Origin: Cryptomeria japonica
Lineage: Eukaryota; Streptophyta; Pinopsida; Cupressales; Cupressaceae
Assembly: GCF_030272615.1 (NCBI RefSeq)
Contig: NC_081414.1
Location: 658,328,292 to 658,392,291 of the forward strand
DNA: 64,000 nucleotides
Direction of reading: 5' to 3'
Made by a program: the position numbers and the translations under genes. Below, piece by piece: positions 1 to 11,810 of the stretch (the first letter of the stretch is position 1; each line of letters begins with the position of its first letter). The notes beneath the pieces are model-generated. The model had not been told where the DNA came from and searched no databases. It saw only the letters and a program-made list of their open reading frames with translations.

Positions 1-389
1 AACACTTGACCGATTGATATTCGCTTCTGATTCTTCTTCAAGATTTTGAGAATTCTTCGAATTGTAATCCAAATCGCTTTTCGTCACTCAATGCTTAAAA
101 AAAAACTTCTTCGCTCAAGAATTGATAAGTGAAAAATGACTTGAAAAATTCTTTTAAACAAGTTCTCCACCTACCATAATAAATGCTCCACTATTAGGGC
201 GTAAACCCTAATTTACCTTTTACCATTTCTAGTCTCCTGCCAGTTGACAAGTATCACTTACCAATTAAGGTCTTTTACTAGTTCAAACCAGGGGTTCGAG
301 ATATTTCACCATTTGCTCCCCCTAAGCTTTTCTGATGCTTAGTTTACCAATTCAGTGACTTCCACACTAGGTGCAGAAACCGGTTCTTC

Positions 390-1661
390 TTAAATCACTT
401 CTTCTGGCTTCTTCTTCCAGGTTTTCTTTATATTTGCTTGAATGGTTTCAATGTCTACCTTTCCTTTCGGAGTTACTGGTATATCATCCAATATATTCTT
501 TCTCGTTCTGCAGAATCTTGATGTATGACCCGGTTTGTTGCAATGATAGCAAATCATTCCAGGTGCTCTCCAAGGTCCATTGTTCATGTTTCCATTCTTC
601 CTTCTGCATTTTGCAACAGTGTGACCATTACCATGACAGATCAAACAGGTTGCTCTCCATCCAGTTTCCACTTAATAGCCACTGCTTCCTAATTGATAAT
701 TATAGGTATTAAACCGGTTTGGGTTCCGATTCCCAGAGGGTTCAGAAAAAGCTCCTTTACTCCTTTGAGGATACCTTCCGGTGTTGTGCATGACAGACCT
801 GCATTCAAATACTCTATGCCCAAACTTGTTACATGCATAACAATTACCATTGAATCTATTGGGTCTAGGCTTATCGTTTAGAAAATAAGGAAAGTTATTG
901 TAAGCCTTACTTCTACATACATTAGCAGTGTGTCCTTCCTTGAGACAATTAAAGCAAATAGGTTTGAACTTTTGCTTACCTTTATCCTTTGGTGTCGGTT
1001 GTTTCTTTGATGCTCCATCTTTTGTTCCAAAGGTCTCACCTTCCTCATATTCAGAGAAACCAAGTCCATTGGTATTCTTTACCGGTTTAGCTGACTCAAG
1101 CTTCTTCTCTATCTTGGCAGTGCTCTTATTGAATTTGGCAAGTATTTCCTTTGACTCAGTAAGTTCTTTGGTGATAGCAGCATTGGATTCCTTCAAGGTT
1201 GCATTCTTAGAGACAACCATGTGTATTACACCTTGCATTTCTTCCTTTTCCATTTTATTTTCATGAAGATGAGCGGTAAGTGCACTGATCTCTTGCTTCA
1301 TCTTGGAGATCTCATGATCTTTGTCTTTTACCAGATCTTCAGCTTTCCTCCGGTTCTCAAGTTCTTGACACATTCTGATAGTTAGTCCTTCAAGTTCCCT
1401 TCTTAGGTTGGCATTGGACTAATTTAGTTTTCAACTTCTTGAACTAGGGCTTCCATGTCCACTTCATCAGAAGAACTATTTCAATTAGCTCCATCAGTTT
1501 TTCAACATGCTCTCTTCTTTTTGCCTGAGAGGCCTTATATTTGACTTTAAGTTCATCATAGGCTTGCTTAGTCTAACTGAGCTGATGAGTAAGTTCCCTC
1601 ATAGTGTATTCCCCCATATCTCTTTCCAAGTGGTTAGACTTGTAGAAAGGTTGGCTCTGAT
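390..1661 (-). pseudogene. Gag fragment with coiled coil and four zinc knuckles (Copia A)
   Basis: Reading leftward, the frame holds a Lys/Glu-rich coiled coil (about 1560-1150), then CCHC knuckles CFNCLKEGHTANVC and CYACNKFGHRVFEC, a stop at 672-674, and in the same frame CLICHGNGHTVAKC and CYHCNKPGHTSRFC. Zinc knuckles are the RNA-binding nucleocapsid part of Gag. Further stops interrupt the coiled-coil start (for example near 1574). The usual N-terminal capsid-like domain of Copia Gag is missing between the primer-binding site and the coiled coil, which suggests an internal deletion. No protease is readable in 1-389, where the frame has several stops. Four knuckles is more than the one usual for Copia Gag. 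Confidence 0.7.
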
Positions 1662-1667
1662 GCCAAT
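1649..1667 (-). other. Primer-binding site, Copia A
   Basis: On the minus strand the sequence next to the LTR reads ATTGGCATCAGAGCC. It differs by one base from TGGTATCAGAGC, the complement of the initiator methionine tRNA 3' end used by most plant Copia elements. It fixes the orientation and the inner edge of the LTR. Confidence 0.75.
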
Positions 1668-2859
1668 TGATGAATACTAAGAGGGGGGGTGAATTAGTAT
1701 ACCAAAAATTACTGAACTTAAACACTTTATCAGTCTAGCAGTAAACCGGTATAACAGTTTAACTAACAAATTGATTAACACAAATGCAAACCAAACAACA
1801 AGTAAGGCATTCACCCACAGAAGCATAGTCACCATAACATAAGAGATTTTGACGTGGAAACCCAAATGGGAAAAACCACGGTGAGATGAAACTCACAAGT
1901 AACTATCTGCAGAATAGTAACTAGACTGGTTAAGGTCATACAATGTTCTTTACCAGAACAAATCCTGTTAGGAATCTCAATCTCTGTTAGGAGATAAGTC
2001 CAATTAAATACTACCTTGTGAGAGGATTTTAGATCCACATATGTGAATCGCCTTGTTAGAGGATTTACAAAGGCTTTTCTTGGCCTACCCAGTTAAGGGT
2101 TTCTAACTTGTCAAAGATGTGACTAATCAACAAGTGAATGATCTATCAAATAGCACAATCTGCTTGGTTAGATCCATGATAGCTTATTGCTAATGCATTT
2201 CATCATTACTTTAGTCTTTAGTAAATCCACACTCTGTTATAGTACACAAACTTGATCTTTTCTGTTAAGATCGCACATACAAGAACTCATCAACCACCTC
2301 AAACCCTAACAGCTACACACATATTAAAACCCTAGACATGATGTCCTTAAAAGGAATCTGATTTTATGTCGGTCCAATAGGATTACATTGCAAGTTCCTA
2401 GGTTCATTGTATCTAGACACATTTGGTAACACGACACAAAATCATCGTCAAAGTGTCAGTGGATGGTAACTCATCACAAAGATATACCGGTTGGTAACTC
2501 ATCATAGAGTATTACCGGTTTATACAACTTTACCGATTGCCGGTTGGTAACTCAGAGTAATACCAGTTTGACTATTAAACAGATTACCGGTTGATAGAAA
2601 TGAAGACTGGGAAAATGATAACTGTCACTTCTAGTTCCTTTGCTCCATTCCGCTTGAGATCCTCGAACCGCTTGAGGTCCTCATGTTGCTTGAGATCGGT
2701 AAACACTTTCTACAAGACACCGATATTCTAAAGACTATAACATAATACCGGTTTGAAACAAATACTGGTTGAGCATAGCTCATATATACAAAAAGTGATC
2801 TCATAGAAAGTGTGTGTCCATCAAAGACAATCACAACATAATCATCAAAAATGCCAACA
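1668..2859 (-). repeat. 5' LTR of Copia A
   Basis: About 1.19 kb bounded by TG...CA. On the minus strand it begins TGTTGGCATTTTTGATG and ends next to the primer-binding site. It contains a cluster of the palindrome ACCGGT or close variants (about 2486, 2515, 2536, 2586, 2747), several inside a repeated TACCGGTTGGTAACTCATCA unit at 2460-2570. Confidence 0.75.
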
Positions 2860-5110
2860 AGAACTATGCCTTATACTCCACAACAAAATGGAGTTGTTGA
2901 AAGGTTGAATCGGTGTCCGATGAATAAAGCAAGATGCATGTTGAGTAGTGTTGGGCTGGAACAAAAGTTTTGCGCAGAAGCAATTGCTACAACATGTTAC
3001 CTGTTGAACTGGTCACCTACAACAACGTTAGTAGACAAGACACCTATGGAAGCATGGTCTAGTAAGAAACCTTCTCTAAGACACATTCGTGTATTTGGTT
3101 CAAAGGCATATGCACATGTGCCTGATGTTAAAAGATCTAAATTGGATAACAAAGCAGTCAAATGTTTTTTCATTGGATATGGAGTTGGAGTTAAAGGATA
3201 CAAGCTTTGGAATCCTAAGACTGGAAAGGTTGTGTACAATAGAAGTGTCATCTTTCGAGAGCTGAAACCTATGTCTATAGATAAACCAATAGAGAAGGAA
3301 AAAAAGAAGGATGTGATTGAATTTCCACTAGGAGAAGAAGTGACAACTCTAGATGTACCTGAAGATGAGAATGAAGAGAGTTCAAGTAGCTTTGAAAGTT
3401 TAGAAGAAGAACAAAATGAAGCCTCACCACAAGTGTTAAGAAGATCCACATGAGAGAGGTGACAACTTGATAGGTTTACCCTAGATAGGTATAATTTTTC
3501 AATGTTGAATGTAAATTGTGCCTATGCTTTACTTGTTGATACTGATGAGTCTAGGACTGTAAAAGAAGCCATGGATATGTCAGATTCAGATTCTTGGTTG
3601 GAAGCCATGAATGATAAAATGAAATCTTTGGACAAGAATGGAACATGGAATCTAGTATCCTTGCCTAAAGGAAGAAATCTGGTAGGCTGTAAATGGGTTT
3701 TCAAAAGGAAGTATGGTCCAGATGGTAGCATTGACAAGTACAAGGCCAGATTGGTCGCAAAGGGGTATTCTCAAAAGGAAGGTATTGACTATGGAGAAAT
3801 TTTCTCTCCTGTAGATAAGCTAACATCTATTAGATTTCTTTTATCACTTGCAGCTGCATATGATTGGGAAGTCGAGAAAATGGATGTGAAAACAATAGTT
3901 CTTCATGGGGACCTTGAAGAAGAAATCTATATGTCCTAGTCTGAGCACTTTGTAAAGAAGGGTAAATAAGATTTGGTATGTAAACTAAAGAAGTCTCTTT
4001 GTGGTTTGAAACAGTCTCCCAAAATGTGGTATCAAAAATATGATACATTTGTTTTGTCCTTGGGATTTATGAGATCAAAAGCCAATCATTGTGTGTACTA
4101 CAAGGTTGAAGATGATAAGATCCTTATTATTGCTTTGTATGTTGACGACATGTTGTTCCTTGGAAATAACAAAGGTATGATCTCAGACTTGAAGTCCCAA
4201 TTATCCTTGAAGTTTGAAATGAAAGATTCGAGGTCAGCAAACTACATTCTTGGAATGGAAATCAAGAGGGACATGTCTAAGAGAAAACTCTGGCTCAACC
4301 AGAGAAAGTACATCACTAGTGTTCTTGATAAGTTTAATATGTCTGACTGTAAACAACAAGTTGTTCCTATTTTGCAGGGAACCAAACTGTCTATGCATGA
4401 CAGTCTGAAATCTCCAGAAGAGATAGATGACATGAAGAGTATACCTTATGCAAGTGTTATTGGTAGCTTGATGTATGCAATAGTTTGTACAAGGCCAGAC
4501 ATTGCCCAACCAGTGGGAGTATTAAGAAGATTTATGTCAAACCCAGGAAGACCGCATTGGCATGTTGTAAAGAGAGTTTTTAGATATCTAAAGGGTAATT
4601 CAGACTTTGCATTATGTTATCATGGTAATCTGAATGATTCAAAGAGAACTCTCAGCATTTGAGGTTATGCAGATTTTGATTGGGCAGGGGAAATTGATAG
4701 CAGAAGATCCACCAGTGGATACATTTTTGTTCTGAATGGTGGAGCAATAAGTTGGATGAGCAAGTGACAATCTATAGTCTCTTTGTCCACTACAGAGGCA
4801 GAGTACATGGCAACTACACATTCTTGTAAAGAAGTTGTTTGGCTCAGGCGTTTGAGTATAGATATTGGTTTTGATGCAGGGTAGGTTGAAGTGTGAAGTG
4901 ATAGTCAGAGTGCTATATGTTTAGCGAATAATCCTACATACCATGCCGAGTCTAAACATATAAATGTGTAATTCTATTTTGTGCATGACATGGTAGAAGA
5001 TGAAAAGGATAATCTGAACAAGGTAGGCACTCAGGAAAATGTTGCGGACGCATTAACAAAACCAGTGAGCACTCACAAGTTTAGGTGGCATTCTAACTCG
5101 ATGGGTCTCA
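2860..5110 (+). pseudogene. Copia B pol: integrase end, RT, RNase H
   Basis: One frame runs through the whole region. Integrase is seen at YTPQQNGVVERLNR with the Glu of the DDE triad and the following GYK-type segment. Reverse transcriptase runs from about 3590 (DSWLEAMNDKM, CKWVFKRKYGPDG, YKARLVAKGYSQKEGIDY) to the catalytic YVDDMLFLG near 4140. RNase H runs from about 4660 (GYADFDWAG, TTEAEYMA, KHINV) to about 5060 (ADALTKP). Stops are at 3451, 3472, 3937, 3967, 4660, 4765 and further on. Several are TGA or TAG where Arg or Gln is usual, so the copy is dead. It is a normal Copia pol otherwise. Confidence 0.85.
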
Positions 5111-5170
5111 GTACCCATCCCCCTCTATAATGTTTGGAAAGTGTCCAAGTAGTCTAGTGAATTCCTCGTC

Positions 5171-5181
5171 AAGTGGGAGTT
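5171..5181 (+). other. Polypurine tract, Copia B
   Basis: AAGTGGGAGTT immediately precedes the TGTTGGAAT start of the 3' LTR. This is the expected position of the plus-strand primer for reverse transcription. Confidence 0.65.
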
Positions 5182-6333
5182 TGTTGGAATTATGCCTCTA
5201 ATTCACTTGACCTTTGTTCATACTGATCGGGTTAACTCTGGCCGATGAAACAGTGTGAAGAAAATCTGTGAACTCTATCGGTATATCCTTTGTCGATGAA
5301 CTCGACATATCGGAGCTCGAAGTAGTTAAAGTCATCCCGATGACCCGACGAAGTCATCTTCGATCATTGGGGTAACATCAGTTATTAGATGGACGAAAGG
5401 ATAAAAGACCTGCAGTTTAAATCCCAATCCAAAAATCATCGCTTTACTGCTATGGAAAGATGCACGTATGTTATTTCCTACGACTTGGCGACCATGGTGG
5501 GGCCCAGCATAAGTGAGCGGTCCAGGTGAGATAAGGGTCGTGCAGATCGGAGATGATCGAACGACGATCAAGATTGATCCAACGGTGGTCGTTATGTCAC
5601 GATGGGAACCTGCTCGTTAGTATATTCCTCGTGACATGGCAACCAAGTGGTGGGACCCGACAGGAGAGCGACTAAGGCAAATTAAAGGCCGAGCATATCG
5701 AAATGATCAGACGGTGACCACAGAAAATCCGATGGTGGTCGCTAGGTTGCAATGGAAAATTGCTCATGAGACTTTCCATCGTGACCCAGTGACAAAGAAG
5801 AATTCTGGATGCATAGTGAGGTCATGCTAAGATGTCAGAGTAGGGACCCAGAACCAATCAGGGGGTGCCACATGGCAGAGCGCAGAGAGAAAGATCAGAC
5901 ATTCAAGATAGCTGATTGTTTGTCTTCCTGATACTCGATGGAGTCGACTTGTCTGAGCCAGGGTTTTTTGAATATGAACCAGTTTGATTCCTAGATGCAT
6001 GTGGGATAATTATTTTCTCATGAATGCAAACCGACGCAGACAGTTAGATGTCTAACCGATTGGTGCAAATTGATAGTTAAATGGTCAACATGAAAATGTA
6101 TATGAAGCCAAGAGGAGACTTGAACATGGTTGTTGTTCTGATGATAAGCCATATACTATGGTGTGTAACTGAAGTGGTTAGAGTGAACATTTGTACTATG
6201 ATGATAGACTTTATTGTAAAGTTTCTTTGTTGAGAATAAGGTGATCTTGTTGTCGATGGTGGGTTTTTTTTCCCGAAAGGGTTTCCCACGTAAATTCATG
6301 GTGTTTATCTATGTGTATGTTTGAATTCTAACA
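5182..6333 (+). repeat. 3' LTR of Copia B
   Basis: About 1.15 kb running from TGTTGGAATTATGCC to GAATTCTAACA. The two ends form a short inverted repeat (TGTTGGAAT against the complement of ATTCTAACA), which is typical of LTR termini. No coding content is supported within it. Confidence 0.75.
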
Positions 6334-7208
6334 TTGTCTCTATTTTGTATATGCTAATCTTAGTATTCTATAAAGTTATAAAATACACTAGTCTTGTTTC
6401 CCCTGCAAATTGACATTAGGGAAGCATTTTTCCACACTGTGCTTTCCTTATATAGTCAAACAACAAAATCGAGCAAAAAATCCAACACCACAAGGTCCGG
6501 CTCAGAACCATCTTTCTAACGCCTATTCATTTTTGAAAAAATGACTCCATATGCTCAAGATATGGCCACAAAATGAACCCCCCCCTTAAAGAGGCAAGCG
6601 GGTTGAGGTCCGGTGGCAAGGCCTAGCAGTAGTGGTGCTCCGGGGTGGAGCGGCAGAGTGGTGGAGGTGCAGCGGCGGCGATGAGGAGGCAATGATGGTA
6701 GGGAGTGGCGGGCAGGTGGTCGGTGGGCGGCACGGCAGGGGCCGGTGGCAGGAATGGTGGCCGACAGGACCTGTCGGTGGCCAAACTGTCATGGGGTACG
6801 GGGTCCCTGCGAAACCCCTTAAAACACTTTTTCTTTTTCTTTTTTTGAAAAAAAACGTTGCCTTTTGAATTTTTTATTTTTATTTTTTTAAATCAAAAAT
6901 TCGGCCTACATGTCGTAAAAAGGCAATTTTTTTGAAAAAAAATAATAATCTCGAACTGCGTGTCAAGGTCATACGACCTGGTACTAGAGAAAAAATACTC
7001 CCATAGACTCACAAGCCAAAAATGGTCAAGGTTTATATGACCATAGGGGTTTTTGGGCATTCTAAGCACGATGGTGAGGTCCGTTTAGGCCCAAAGTGCT
7101 CACAAAAAGGCCTATCCCTATGTGCATTAAAAAAATTCTGAAAAAAACCCCAAATCTGCTTTCAATGCAAAAAATCTCAAAACAAGAACAGATAGCTGCG
7201 AATCTGAA
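6334..7208 (-). other. Probable leader/internal remnant of Copia D
   Basis: No coding region is supported. The stretch lies inside the PBS of the LTR at 7221-7584 and so reads as internal sequence of a minus-strand element. A GC-rich, GGTGG-rich island occupies about 6600-6810, unlike the AT-rich surroundings, and is followed by T-rich and A-rich runs. No second LTR of this family is visible, so the element is truncated or lies partly under Copia B. Confidence 0.4.
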
Positions 7209-7220
7209 GCTCTGATACCA
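7209..7220 (-). other. Primer-binding site, Copia D
   Basis: The complement reads TGGTATCAGAGC, the exact initiator-Met tRNA complement used by plant Copia elements, directly abutting the LTR at 7221. Confidence 0.75.
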
Positions 7221-7584
7221 TGTGAGAGTTGAGAAATACAACACTACAGGAGCCCAAATAATCTCTGCAAGCTGAATAAACCTGTTACAAGGAGAAGCAA
7301 GGAAGCAATAAGAGAAAAAAAATACACAGAAAATATGTTCAAAAGGATGAGAGATCAATATTCACAAAATGTGTAATGTGATAATGATAAAAAGAAAAGA
7401 AAATTAACCTCTAATAGGTCAAGAAACCCTAAAAGGGAAAACCTAGGCTTGCACATAATAATTAATAAAAGAATTAATTATTATGCACCTAATGTTAGCT
7501 TAAGTGTAGAAAGAGATAAAGGGAACTTAAATAATAAAACAAATTTTGTTTAATTAATCAAGTAAAGACTCGATTACTCTAACA
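7221..7584 (-). repeat. LTR of Copia D (minus orientation)
   Basis: About 364 bp between TGTGAGAGTTGAG next to the primer-binding site and ATTACTCTAACA. On the minus strand it runs TGTTAGAGTAATC ... AACTCTCACA, a typical Copia LTR end pair. The outer boundary could be two bases further right (AACACA). Only one LTR of this family is seen in the window. Confidence 0.6.
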
Positions 7585-9083
7585 CAGATCTCCAAATAAC
7601 AACATCCTCCTTCCAACTCACATGACTAGTCCCTTTCTTTTCCTCGATTCCTTGTTGCTCTTTCATGTCATGATTGTCGTTCTAACTGCCTCAACAAAAT
7701 GGTTCTGCAGATGACCTTTATCTCCCCAAAATGTTTCTCTGTCGTTAGATGGCCCCTACACCGTTTCTTTAAAATTTCAGCATCTTTCAAAAGATGTGCT
7801 TTGCTAACTCGTGGATTTGCATGACTATTAGATGTATGGTAGCAAAATGGAGTTCCTCACCCTTCTAATTTTTTTCCCTTCTAAAAGTTTGTTATTGAGA
7901 CACGTGGCACACAGGTGGGAAATCCTTCCTGAGAGAGATTTTGCCCACTTGACACATGGTGGCTTTGGCTTGAAACATGTGGATCCACTTTAGGCTGCAA
8001 CAAAAAGGGCCACATGATAACACATGGAAACATAGAATAGCCCGATAGGAGAAAAAGAAAGAGCCTCCTCCAAATATCTCCCGCTTGACACATGGCAGTT
8101 TAGGGGAAAGGCTATGATCAAAAGAAAGGGGCCTGCTGAAACAATGAAGGGACCCACAAAAATACTAGGGATTTTATTCACAATATCCACATCTCTCTTA
8201 TGGTAATTCTGATTTACAACATTGGTCTATCTCAATCATCAAGCACAATAGGTCTAGATTATTCCATAGCAACAACAACGATAAGTCAAGTACCCAAAAT
8301 AAATCATGCAATAGTCCTCACAACTAGACATAAGAAGAAAGCAAAAATCTCAATGCAACAACATAATCAAATCACCATAAATAAATCCAACACATCACTG
8401 GTCTGAAACGATCATGAACATATATCAAAATTGAGCTTAAGATAAACACTCAAAATTACATACACTACAACAATGAAGAGTACAAAGAAAGATCAAGTGC
8501 CACAAAAAGATCCACATCCAAACTACAAGAGACATAATACATAGGCACAAAGCCAGGTCCACATAAAGAAGTATGTAATGCAAAGGAGCAGATGGGAGGG
8601 GCATTACAAACAACTAACTTAAATGCAAGCTAAGACCTAAGTAAACTTAACATGTGAATAGGTTCCTACTAAAAAGTAGATAGGAAATAACCATATTCGC
8701 AATAACAAGGTATACACATCATAACAGGTAAACCTCATGCCACCAACATATCCAACCCAAATGAAATCATAAGCTATGTATAAAAAATGTCCATAGATAA
8801 CATACACATCTAGGAACTCCTCCTGCATTGATAATTCCAAATTTGAAAATGATCAAGGAATTTAAAGGTCCACCTTTAGAATCTTTTATAATGTGTAACC
8901 AATATCATGTAATACCAAGGAACATTAAAAAAGATATGCATAGCCTAAAAATAAATTTTCTATAATATCACTCTCCCATTAGTATCTATAACTCTCCCAA
9001 GCTCTCTACATTCAATAAAGGAAAGAGATCAAGTTTAAGCTATGTTGTCACCAAAAACCAAACACATGACTTCAAACATAGTT
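7585..9083. other. No gene recognised
   Basis: AT-rich sequence with only short incidental open frames. It contains no conserved motif, no tRNA-like fold noticed, and no LTR edge apart from the Gypsy insertion at its right end. It continues beyond that insertion at 25455. Confidence 0.5.
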
Positions 9084-9088
9084 ATTAT
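9084..9088. repeat. Target-site duplication ATTAT (left)
   Basis: ATTAT directly precedes the 5' LTR and recurs at 25450-25454 directly after the 3' LTR. A 5-bp duplication is what Ty3/Gypsy integrase leaves. The perfect pair shows that this is a single insertion with both ends intact. Confidence 0.9.
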
Positions 9089-9877
9089 TGTAGACACCTA
9101 AAATTGTCCAATCTAATTAAATAAATATTTTATTTATTTAATTATCTAAGCTTAATTCTTCTATTAATTAAATAGATCTTTATTTATTTAATTAATTCAT
9201 TTATCCTCCTCTAGCCTTATTTCTCATTTAAATAAATACATTTATTTATTTAAATTATCATTTTCCTAAATTAAATAAATATTCTTATTTATTTAATTAT
9301 CCTACTTCTTCTATTAATTAAATAAATCTTTATTTATTTAATTAATTCATTAGCCTTTTCTACCCATGACACATGTCATTCATCTCTTAATTCATACACT
9401 ACCTACCCCTTTCATTATTTTATTATTTCTTTTACCTACCCTCTAATCATAGCCGACCTCCTTTTACACCTCTCAATCTTATCCCTCCATTTCGTATAGT
9501 GTCTTCTATATAAGGAGATGCTTCCTTCATTATCAAACCCTAATCAATCACCCTAATGACCTAATGAATCAATTTATGCAATTGACTACACTACGATCCT
9601 ACTTGCAACCACATTCCGTTCTTTGTTGAGCTCTTGTGCATATAAAATCTGAGAGCAAATATATCAAGCAAGATCAATGGAGATAGGAAGAATGGAGATC
9701 AAAACCCTATTGGACATGTGATGGTATAATCTTTGTGATTTCATGTGATTTGCATTGTCTTAGGTAATCTTCATATGTTATGGTGGATCTTTGTTGATTG
9801 TTAGGCTAGGGTTTTGTGGTTGAATTCATTTAGCCTTTCAATATTGTTATTATTGTTATCCATTTTCATCATATACA
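9089..9877 (+). repeat. 5' LTR of Gypsy 1
   Basis: 789 bp, TGTAGACACC ... CATATACA. The first 270 bases contain repeated near-palindromes of the type TTTATTTATTTAATTA. The 3' LTR lacks one such ~27-bp unit and 3 bp elsewhere; otherwise the two LTRs are nearly the same. The LTR should drive the element's transcript. Confidence 0.93.
9506..9513 (+). promoter_or_regulatory. TATA box in 5' LTR
   Basis: CTATATAAGG lies a little over midway through the LTR, where the U3/R boundary is expected. The same sequence is in the 3' LTR near 25077. It is the likely core promoter of the genomic transcript. Confidence 0.6.
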
Positions 9878-9880
9878 TTT

Positions 9881-9900
9881 TGGCACGCCCGGTGGGACTC
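9881..9900 (+). other. Primer-binding site, Gypsy 1
   Basis: TGGCACGCCCGGTGGGACTC starts three bases after the LTR. Its complement ends in CCA and carries a T-arm-like GAGTCCC followed by an acceptor-like segment, as a tRNA 3' end would. The tRNA species is not assigned. Confidence 0.75.
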
Positions 9901-9995
9901 TTGTCCCTTTTTGCATTTAACATCTTATTGTAGATTTTGTATTTTGAAGTTGCAGATCTGGCATTTCCGACAATATTTTCAACATTTCCGCGTCT

Positions 9996-10250
9996 GTGAA
10001 CTTTCGGATCACGTTTTTGATTTTCTAGCGCGTCTGCGACATCTTGGATCGCGTCCGTGTTTTCGACAAAATTTTATTTTGCAGGTTTTCGAAAGGCGCG
10101 TCTGTGTTACTGAAACGCGTCTGTGTCATTTTAATCCGCGTCTACATTTGGGAAGTGCGTCTGTGTTTTTATCAGCGTCTGTGATTCACAGAACCGTGTC
10201 TATGTCATAGAGGCACGTCTGTGTAGAGGGTAACCGCGTCTGTGTTCACC
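9996..10250 (+). repeat. Leader motif cluster 1, GCGTCTGTG-type
   Basis: About eleven imperfect copies of a CGCGTCTGTGTT motif, irregularly spaced by about 15 to 40 bases, starting about 100 bases after the primer-binding site. The core GCGTCTGTG is much more CpG-rich than the surrounding leader. The same motif recurs in the leader at 11471-11810 and, as the reverse complement, at 23890-24160. Confidence 0.85.
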
Positions 10251-10639
10251 AATTTTGAAGTTTTGCATTTTTCATTGATTCAGTTTTCAGATTTTGCATT
10301 TAGGATTTCAAATCTGGTTTATTTTTGGACTAACATTTTCAGATCTAGCTAACAAAATTGGTGCAGCTTGTCTTGGAAGCAAAATCATTTGGTTGAAGGC
10401 CCCTATTTTCACAAAGTCTTTTGGGTTTTAAAATTTACCTAACTTGTGTGCATGCAAGAAGGGGTGATTATTTCAAACAAATCCAAACTACTAACAACTT
10501 TTTGTTGCAGATCCTTGGCGAGGGTTTTTGGATTTTTATTGTGTGCCTTGTTTTCATAGACTAGCAAACACTTCTATTGGTGCACTAAAATTGAATCATT
10601 ATCTTTTGTGTCTTGAGCAATAGGCTCTTTTTGTTTAAT

Positions 10640-11210
10640 CTTTAAAGGGTCTGTCTTCCCGTGTGGTCATTAGGACTACTAGTGAGAAGACAACGACCCA
10701 AGTGGTAGCGAGGAAAACCCACCTCATCCGAACCACTATAATCAAATGTATTCATGGTGAAAACTATGAATAACATGTGCTGATTAGTTCATACCGACAC
10801 TATGCCTCCCCATAAACCCGTTTGATCAAATTTATTTGATCAATTGTAGGGCGTAACCCCTACCGGCTGGGAGCCTTCTGTATTTACAGAGCTGAAAGTG
10901 CCGCATGTATGGCCACATGAGCGGATGCCCTTACTAGCACCTTTTTGTTTTAGAAGCCAAAATCCTTCTAGTTGTTGGGGCAGGAGGTCAGACCTCTGGT
11001 AGCGGGCCACACACATACGGTTCTTAGTAGAGATACAAAGTTCGCCATGGGGAGTTTTCATGGGGACTGATGCTTGGCTGACCCAAGAAGTGAGTGCCGA
11101 GGGTGGAGCCAGTGAGGTCAAGCATCTAAGTATCCGCTCTGAATAGCGTAGCCTCGGGGGTAAAACCCCATGTGGGATCAACAACTATTGTCTTGGCCAG
11201 CCATAAGAAT
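10640..11210 (+). other. Conserved leader block between motif clusters
   Basis: Non-coding block between the two motif clusters. A part near 10690-10780 (AACGACCCAAGTGG ... CCACTATAATCAAATGT ... ATGGTGAAAAC) has a recognisable counterpart in the leader of Gypsy 2 (minus strand, about 47850-47760), although the rest of the leaders differ. Conservation between two otherwise diverged elements suggests an RNA function such as packaging or dimerisation; that function is inference. Confidence 0.55.
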
Positions 11211-11470
11211 TGTGCTTGACTTATTTTAAACATTCAAAACATTTCAAAACCAAACAGCAAAACACTGTGTCTTTTGTGTCTTCAAGTGTATGCAAAACAT
11301 TTTTACATCAAACAACACACTTTTCTTGGAGTCATTTTGAGTCTAGACACTTGCAAACATTGGGTCTTCATCAACACTGTGTCCTCTTGTCACGAAAATC
11401 AGTCAAACAGTCAGATTTGATCACAACAAAACAACTTCACAGATTGGAAAAATTGCACAAAATTTGCAGA

Positions 11471-11810
11471 AACGCGTCTGTGTTGGGCATAATAGCATCT
11501 GTGTTGTCTAGTAGCGTCTGTGAAGGACAGAATCGCGTTTGTGTTCCAACAGTCAACATTGCATTTGGCAAGAAAAAAAATCTCAGAAGCGCGTCTGTGT
11601 TAAGCAGAGAAGCGTCTCTGTCGAGAAACCGCGTCTGTGAAGTATACAGGGGCGTCTATGTCCAGAATTAAAAAACTGTTACAGTCTAGCAAACATAAAC
11701 AAGAAAATCTCAAAAGTGCGTATGTGTTAAGCAGAGCAGCGCCTAGAGCAGCGCCTGTGTCAGGAAACCGCGTTTGTGAAGTATACAGGCGCGTCTGTGT
11801 CTAGAATTGA
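11471..11810 (+). repeat. Leader motif cluster 2, GCGTCTGTG-type
   Basis: A second group of about ten or more GCGTCTGTG-like units, with a local larger duplication (AAAATCTCAAAAGTGCG and AAAAATCTCAGAAGCGCG stretches around 11570 and 11705). Orientation is the same as in cluster 1. Confidence 0.8.

Larger units (their letters stand above)
1..2859 (-). mobile_element. Ty1/Copia element A, left part outside window
   Basis: A minus-strand Copia-type LTR retrotransposon. Its 5' LTR is 1668-2859, followed in the element's direction by a primer-binding site and a gag region running to the window's left edge. It sits directly against the integrase reading frame of a plus-strand Copia element (2860 onward), so it is nested in that element; the other half of the host should lie left of base 1. 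The coiled-coil plus multi-zinc-knuckle Gag is reminiscent of Sirevirus-type Copia elements, but the lineage is an inference. Confidence 0.8.
2860..6333 (+). mobile_element. Ty1/Copia element B, 3' portion
   Basis: Plus-strand Copia element entered in mid-integrase at 2860, followed by reverse transcriptase, RNase H, a short 3' untranslated stretch, a polypurine tract and a 3' LTR. The 5' part is not in the window because Copia A is inserted at 2859/2860. The join falls within an open frame reading RTMPYTPQQNGVVERLNR, as expected if this is an insertion and not a deletion edge. Confidence 0.8.

Noticed and set aside
6586-6868. Gly/Arg- or Pro-rich open frames in the GC-rich patch
   Set aside because: Simple GGTGG-type composition with no conserved motif; probably leader sequence of Copia D.
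10840-11184. 114-codon minus-strand frame in the Gypsy 1 leader
   Set aside because: It overlaps the conserved non-coding leader block, has no domain, and its counterpart in Gypsy 2 is not open.
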